Shown here in pieces: positions 59,101-64,000 of a stretch of DNA of 64,000 nucleotides; the stretch's first letter is position 1, and every line of letters starts with the position of its first letter. The DNA lies in assembly GCA_943736015.1 (NCBI GenBank), contig OX031063.1, positions 46,206,672 to 46,270,671 of the forward strand, read 5' to 3'. The DNA is from Tridacna crocea (lineage: Eukaryota > Mollusca > Bivalvia > Cardiida > Cardiidae). The notes under the pieces are model-generated. The model was not told where the DNA came from. It ran no database searches and saw nothing but the letters and a program-made list of their open reading frames with translations. Both the position numbers and the translations under genes were made by a program.

Positions 59101-62100
59101 CATGAAATTGGGTCAGGATGTTTGTCTGGATAATATCTCGGACGAGTCTGAAAATGGGTCATGTGGGGTTAAAAACTAGGTCACTAGATCAAATCTTAGA
59201 AAAACTTTGTGTACGCTCTAGAGGCCACATTTTCAGTCGGATAGTCATGAAAGTTGGTCAGGATGTTTGTCTCGATGATATCTCGGACGAGTTCGAAAAT
59301 GGGTTATGTGGGGTCAAAGACTAGGTCACCAGGTCAAATCTTAGAAAAACATTGTGTACGCTCTAGAAGCCACATTTGCAGTCCGATACTCATGAAAGTT
59401 GGTCAGGATGTTTGTCTCGATGAAATCTCGGACGAGTTTGAAAATGGGTCATGTGGGGCCAAAAAGTAGGTCACCAGGTCAAATCTTAGAAAAACATCTT
59501 GTACGCTCTAGAGGCCATATTTTCAGTCGGATACTCATGAAAGTTGGTCAGGATGTTTGTCTGGATGATATCTCGGACGACTTAGAAAATGGGTCATGTG
59601 GGGTCAAAAACCAGGTCACCAGGTCAAATCTTAAGAAAACATCGTGTACGCTCTAGAGGCCACATTTTCAGTCGGATACTCATGAAAGTTGATCAGGATG
59701 TTTGTCTGGATGATATCTCGGACGAGTCCAAAAAGGGGTCATGTTGGGTCAAAAACTAGGTCACTAGGTCAAATCTTAAAAAAACATTGTGTACGCTCTA
59801 GAGGCCGAAATTTTCAGTCGGATACTCATGAAGTTGGTCAGAATGTTTGTCTGGATGATATCTAGGACGAGTTCGAAAATGGGTCATGTGGGGTCAAAAG
59901 CTAGGTCACCAGGTCAAATCTTAGAAAAACATTGTGTACGCTCTAGAGGCCACATTTTCAATCTGATACTCATGAAATTTGGTCAGGATGTTTGTCTAGA
60001 CGATATCTCGGACGAGTTCGAAAACGGATCATGTGGGGTCAAAAACTAGGTCACTAGGTCAAATCTTAGAAAAACCTTGTGTACGCTCTAGAGGCCACAT
60101 TTTCAGTTGGATACTCATGAAAGTTGGTCAGGATGTTTGTCTGCATGATATCTAGAACGAGTTTAAAAATTGGTCATGTGAGGTCAAAAACTAGGTCACC
60201 AGGTCAAATCTTATAAAAACAATGTGTACGCTCTAGAGGCCACATTTTCAGTCCGATACTCATGAAAGTTGGTCAGGATGTTTGTCTCGATAGAGTCTCG
60301 GACGAGTTCGAAAATGGGTCATGTGGGGTCAAAAGCCAGGTTACCAGGTCAAATCTTAGAAAAACATTAAGTACGCTCTAGAGGCCACATTTTCAGTCGG
60401 ATACTCATGAAAGTTGGTCAGGATGTTTGTCTCGATGATATCTCGGACGAGTTCGAAAATGGGTCATTTGGGTTAAAAACTCGGTCACTAGGTCAAATTG
60501 TAAAAAAACATTTGGACGTTCTAGAGGGCACAGTTTCAGTCCGATATTCATGAAAGTTGGTCAGGATGTTTGTCTGGATGATATATCGGACGAGTTCGAA
60601 AATGGGTCATGTGGGGTCAAAAGTAGGTCACTGGTAAAATCTTCGAAAAACCTTGTGTATGCTCTAGAGGCCACATTTTCAGTTGGATACTCATGAAAGT
60701 TGGTCAGGATGTTTGTCTACATGATATCTCGAACGAGTTTGAAAATTGGTCATCTGAGGTCAAAAACTAGATCACCAGGTCAAATCTTAGAAAAAACAAT
60801 GTGTACGCTCTAGAGGCCACATTTTCAGTCCAAAACTCATGAAAGTTGGTCAGGATGTTTGTCTGGATGATATGTCGGACGAGTTCAAAAATGGGTAATG
60901 TGGGGTCAAAAACTAGGTCACTAGGTCAAATCTTAGAAAAACCTTGTGTACGCTCTGGAGGCCACATTTTCGGTTGGATACACATGAAAGTTGGTCAGGA
61001 TGTTTGCCTGGATGATATCTCGGACAAGATCGAAAATGGGTCATGTGGGGTCAAAAACTAGGTCACTGGGTCAAATGTTAGAAAAACCTTTTGTAGGCTC
61101 TAGAGGCCACATTTTCAGTCCGAAACTCTTGTTAGTTGGTCAGAATGTTTGTCTTGATGATATCTCAGACAGGTTTGAAAATGGATCATTGGGGGTTTAA
61201 AACTAGGTCACCAGGTCAAATCTTAGAAAAACCTTGTATATGCTCTGGATGCCTCATTTTCAGTCCAACACTCTTGAAAATTAGTCAGAATGTTTGCCTT
61301 TATATATATCTTGGATGAGTGTGAAAATGGGTCATGTTGGGTCAAAAACTGGGTCAATAGGTCAAATGTTATAAACACCTTTTGTATGCTCTGGAGGATA
61401 CATTTTCAGTCGGATACTCCTAAAACTTGTTCATAATATTTGTCCTGGTGATACCTTGAATGAGTTTGAAAATGGGTCATGTGGAGTCAAAAACTAGGTC
61501 AATGGGTCAAATATTAGAAACACCTTGTGTACACTCTAGAGGCTACATTTTCTGCCTGATACTCTTCAGACTTGATCAGAATGTTTGTTTTGGTGAGTTT
61601 GATAATTGTCGGGTCCAAAACTAGGTCACTTGATGAAATCTTAGAAAAACATTTTGTACACTGTAGAGGCCACATTTTCAGTCAAATATTCATGAAACTT
61701 GGCCAGAATGTTTGTCTTATTGATATCTCAAAAGTGTTTGATGATGGGTAATGTCTGATAAAAAACTGGGTCACTGGGAAAGTAGATGGTGCATGTTTGG
61801 TCAATAAACTCAGGTGAGCAATTTCAGGGCCATCATGGCCCTCTTGTTGTTTTTTTTTAAAGGCAGTGTTTGGAGTAAATTTGAAAATTTATTTATGAAC
61901 ATAGCCATTGTAACTGGTCGTTTTTCAGCATTAGGAGGTCTATATATTCCCCCAATCAAAAATGTAAAGTTCTGAACACTTATTTTCCATTCTGCGTTTT
62001 CAAAACAATCAAAGCTTTCAACCTGAGTTTTTGTCAGTTTTAGATTATCTCTATACAGTATATCAAGCCCCCCCCCCCCTCTTTCATAGAGTCGAGGAAC

Positions 62101-62492
62101 ATCATCAAAGGCAAAACCACTAGTTTATAACTCCCCTCTTATATTATTATCACTGTCTACTTGTAACCATGTCTCTGTAATCACACAAATGTCGATTTTT
62201 TCCTCAAATACATGTTGGAGAAAGTCATATGACTTCCCAGGTAATGATCTGGTATTCACAGTAGAAAGTTTAAATTTGGAAGATGTTCTTTTTTTTTTTG
62301 TACAAATGTAGGCCTCTGAATTTGAATACTATGTAAGTTGCTCCAATTAACACCTTGATTAGTGTCCTTAATTCTTGGCCTTTTACGGCCTCCTCTCCTA
62401 CCCCTACTATTCCTTAAAATGACATATTTTTTCAGTGTGAGGTAAGCGTCACAGTTGAACCCCTTGGTAGTGAACTGAAACTCAGTAATCAA
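56190..62492 (-). pseudogene. Nearly full ORF2 of a CR1/L2-type LINE, interrupted
   Basis: Minus strand, high to low. 62492-62285: N-terminus with GRRGGRKRPRIKDTNQGVNW. 62280-61860: APE endonuclease start, STVNTRSLPGKSYDFLQHVF, IDICVITETWLQVDSD, DNLKLTKTQVESFDCF and IYRPPN. The 58701-61849 array interrupts here. 58700-58440: endonuclease end, VVLMGDFHFHWDKQED, HVSSFTHISGHILHLTV and ISDHCFVNC. 58358-58074: linker (NVYKKVRNAYTAAVS). 57403-57125: RT with DLSTALDTVDIPLI, FGIQGTPLKWIESYLSGRSM and GVPQGSCAGHVIFTLYIAAL. The YADD box reads stop-A-N-D (TAG at 57125-57127). 56999-56790: NHSKTDLNIYGTKTQ and NISDLGVLMENNLSF. 56790-56220: thumb and C-terminus (IRRYLTRESTEVLVNGLVHS, LQMVQNNAARVV, FAIPRTRTHLADRLISCAGP, RWWNSLPNELK). 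Apart from the insertion, the domain order is complete. Stops, shifts and the lost catalytic box inactivate it. Confidence 0.92.
58701..61849 (+). repeat. Young capped element with about 21 145-bp units
   Basis: It begins with the palindrome AGCTCACCTCATGGTGAGCT (58701-58720) and a CGTCCGTCGTCCGCCGTGCG segment. Roughly 21 copies of a 145-bp unit follow, including GTACGCTCTAGAGGCCACAT, TTTCAGTCGGATACTCATGA, GTTGGTCAGGATGTTTGTCT, GATATCTCGGACGAGT, AATGGGTCATGTGGGGTCAA and CTAGGTCACTAGGTCAAATC. Units are highly alike up to about 61.1 kb and diverge toward the right end. The right end has CTCAGGTGAGCA and the distal palindrome GGGCCATCATGGCCC plus CTCTTG (61827-61847). LINE endonuclease homology stops at 58700 and resumes at about 61860, so the whole unit inserted as one piece. 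Flanking TTGTTGTT on both sides may be a target duplication, although TTG may belong to the element. Units are not divisible by three, so the short frames spaced by 145 bp are not genes. Confidence 0.95.
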
Positions 62493-62559
62493 TCTTTACT
62501 GTAATATCTAACTGTACATTCAGTACCCATATTATACACGTAATGGTATATAGTGTGTT

Positions 62560-62850
62560 CAATGATAGTTTTAGCCATCCTAAGGAAGCGGGCTTTAGAA
62601 AAAATGTTGGAAAAGTAGAAAAATGCTGGTAACAAGCATTTTCTTCACATCTTACAATGTCTTCTACAACGTTTTTAACACCTAAAGAAACTAGAGCTAT
62701 CTCTAAACGTGATCATACCCCCACCAGCTCCTTGTCACAAAACTGCTCTTTGTAACAGAATGCAGAATGGTTTTCCTTTTCTCTTTCTCTCTTTCTATAG
62801 TGTCAATCTATAGTGTAGCTATAGTGTCAAAATTCTTACTTTCCAAGAGT
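62560..62850. other. Spacer with MITE-family remnant
   Basis: 62600-62680 carries degenerate phrases of the palindromic MITE (AAAAATGCTGGTAACAAGCA, TTTTCTTCACATCTTACAAT). A short direct repeat, CTATAGTGTCAA, occurs three times near 62798-62830. Confidence 0.5.
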
Positions 62851-63660
62851 CTGTCTGTCAGGGTAGGCGATGCCTGCCTGTCAGACACAGATCCTGGTGA
62901 AAGAGACTATATTCTGATTATTTTACCTATATCAAAACCGTCTTTCCTTCCTTCCTTCCTGCCTTTATTCCTTCCTTCCTTCCTACCTACCTTCTTGTAA
63001 ATCTGCCATGGCCTTTGTTATCCCTACCGTTGAGAGTCCTGTCTGTCAGGTTTGGCGATGCCTGCCTGACAGAGACAGATCCCAATGAAAACTATTGTAA
63101 CACTTTCGATTTTATTTTATATATATTCTAAAAGCGCTTCATTTCTTCCTCTATTTCTTTAAAAATTTAAATCTACCGCGACTTTTGTGATGCGTACCTT
63201 CAGAATCCTGTCTGTCAGGGTAGGCAATGCCTGCCTGTCAGACACAGATCCTAGTGAAACAGACTACATTCTCGTCATGTCACCTATATTCATTGGTCCT
63301 TCTTTCCTTCCTTCCTTCCTTGATAAAAATCGGAAATGACTTTATACTGCTAACCGACTAGAGTCGTGTCTGCCAGGGTAGGCGATGCCTGCCTGTCAGA
63401 CACAGATCCCAAAAAGAACGATTATAACAGATACCTCTTTCGTCTTGTAGACTGTATTATGCTGACGCTTTCATTTTTTCCTTCCTTCCTTCCTTGATAC
63501 CATTCGGACATGAACTTGTAATGCTAACCGTCCAGAATCATGTCTGTCATAGTAGGCCTGTCAGACACAGATCCTGGTGAAACAGACTACATTCTCGTCA
63601 TGTCACCTAAATTCATTGGTCCTTCCTGCCTTCCTTCCTTCCCTTCTTCCTTCTATGCTT
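62850..63660 (+). repeat. Minisatellite, five units with hairpin and (CCTT)n
   Basis: CTGTCTGTCAGGGTAGGCGA followed by TGCCTGCCTGTCAGACACAG starts units near 62851, 63040, 63209, 63366 and 63541 (spacing about 157-189 bp). Each start is a near-palindrome (GTCTGTCAGG...CCTGTCAGAC). Each unit, except possibly the second, ends in a (CCTT)n or (CTTC)n tract, which accounts for the length differences. The last unit has lost the middle of the palindrome. Confidence 0.9.
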
Positions 63661-63804
63661 ATTTTTTTTAAAATTCCACTGTAAAACTCCAACAGTCAAT
63701 ATGGCCTGTGCTCTACCGATACCCCAAGTAGAGAGACAATCAACAATCGATAATTGATCGCAGCGTGATGTCAGCAAACACAATGTCCCCTTTTTCTTTC
63801 TCCC

Positions 63805-63980
63805 TTAACTCTTTCACTTCTAAAATAATAAATTGCAGTTTTTCACAGGTTAAAAATACGCCTCCTTTGTAAGATAAAGAAACAGTTCGGTCATTTATCA
63901 GACTGCACCTTCTTTGCAGTCTGATCTTGATCTACATTGTCCACAAAAGCTTCTTGTGTCTACAATAAGGAAAGAGTTAA
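63805..63980. mobile_element. 176-bp MITE with TTAACTCTTTC ends
   Basis: TTAACTCTTTC at the left and GGAAAGAGTTAA at the right are inverted. Inside are GCAGTCTGATCTTGATCTAC and ATTGTCCACAAAAGC, the same phrase as in the MITE at 38325-38507 and near 52280, so these belong to one broad family. Confidence 0.8.
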
Positions 63981-64000
63981 TTCTTTTTTCATTCATTCTT

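Noticed and set aside
58624-61318. Series of overlapping 60-86-codon plus-strand frames starting every 145 bp
   Set aside because: They are readings of the 145-bp satellite unit. The period is not a multiple of three and the frames shift between units, so no protein is conserved.

Overview
This window looks like a gene-poor, repeat-dense stretch of animal DNA, most likely from a bivalve mollusc. The reasons are an IFI44-like (TLDc plus GTPase) gene of the kind expanded in bivalves, a Tc1-like transposase remnant, several LINE families, a gypsy-class retroelement fossil, tRNA-derived SINE-like repeats, and many mobile elements with internal satellite arrays and palindromic ends. The base composition is AT-rich. 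Nothing prokaryotic (operons, Shine-Dalgarno sites, CRISPR) is present. The organism call is inference, and all alignments were made by eye.

The only host gene I can defend is on the minus strand and is spread over the left 37 kb. A TLDc-domain exon lies at about 37.5-37.7 kb and carries an in-frame stop. A 50-nt linker exon lies at 21.4 kb, an exon with an intact GTPase P-loop at 2.9-3.1 kb, and an exon with the G3 region at 0.48-0.63 kb. The last three join with matching reading phase and have acceptable splice sites. The rest of the TLDc domain was not found and the C-terminal exons lie beyond position 1. The introns are filled with transposons.

Layout. 0-4.6 kb: last two visible IFI44-like exons, a capped repeat element (0.8-2.2 kb) and a SINE-like element. 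4.6-6.6 kb: LINE reverse-transcriptase fossil with a nested MITE. 7.1-8.2 kb: Tc1-like transposase pseudogene. 11.6-13.1 kb: LINE fossil and a palindromic MITE. 15.6-16.8 kb: a pair of 72-bp inverted repeats. 21.5-24.4 kb: old 145-bp satellite elements. 24.4-27.2 kb: gypsy-like gag-protease-RT fossil with two nested insertions. 27.2-33.6 kb: back-to-back tandem-repeat elements. 33.9-36.6 kb: LINE with gag knuckles and RNase H, interrupted twice. 37.2-37.9 kb: foldback sequence and a nearly perfect 99-bp-arm palindrome. 38.3-43.5 kb: MITE and more arrays. 45.8-46.1 kb: a plus-strand CCAAT/TATA promoter-like segment. 48.3-49.5 kb: 156-bp array element. 50.7 kb: a possible first coding exon. 53.5-54.0 kb: LINE C-terminus. 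56.2-62.5 kb: a CR1/L2-type LINE cut in its endonuclease domain by a 3.15-kb array of about 21 homogeneous 145-bp units. 62.8-63.7 kb: minisatellite. 63.8-64.0 kb: MITE.

The most unusual pattern is modular. At least eight elements share a plan: a terminal hairpin, a short CGTCCGTC-like segment, sometimes a module centred on GGTTGCCATGGCAACC, a tandem core of interchangeable monomer, and often a distal palindrome of the type GGGCCATCATGGCCC. Similar caps carry different cores, and one core occurs with two different hairpin caps.
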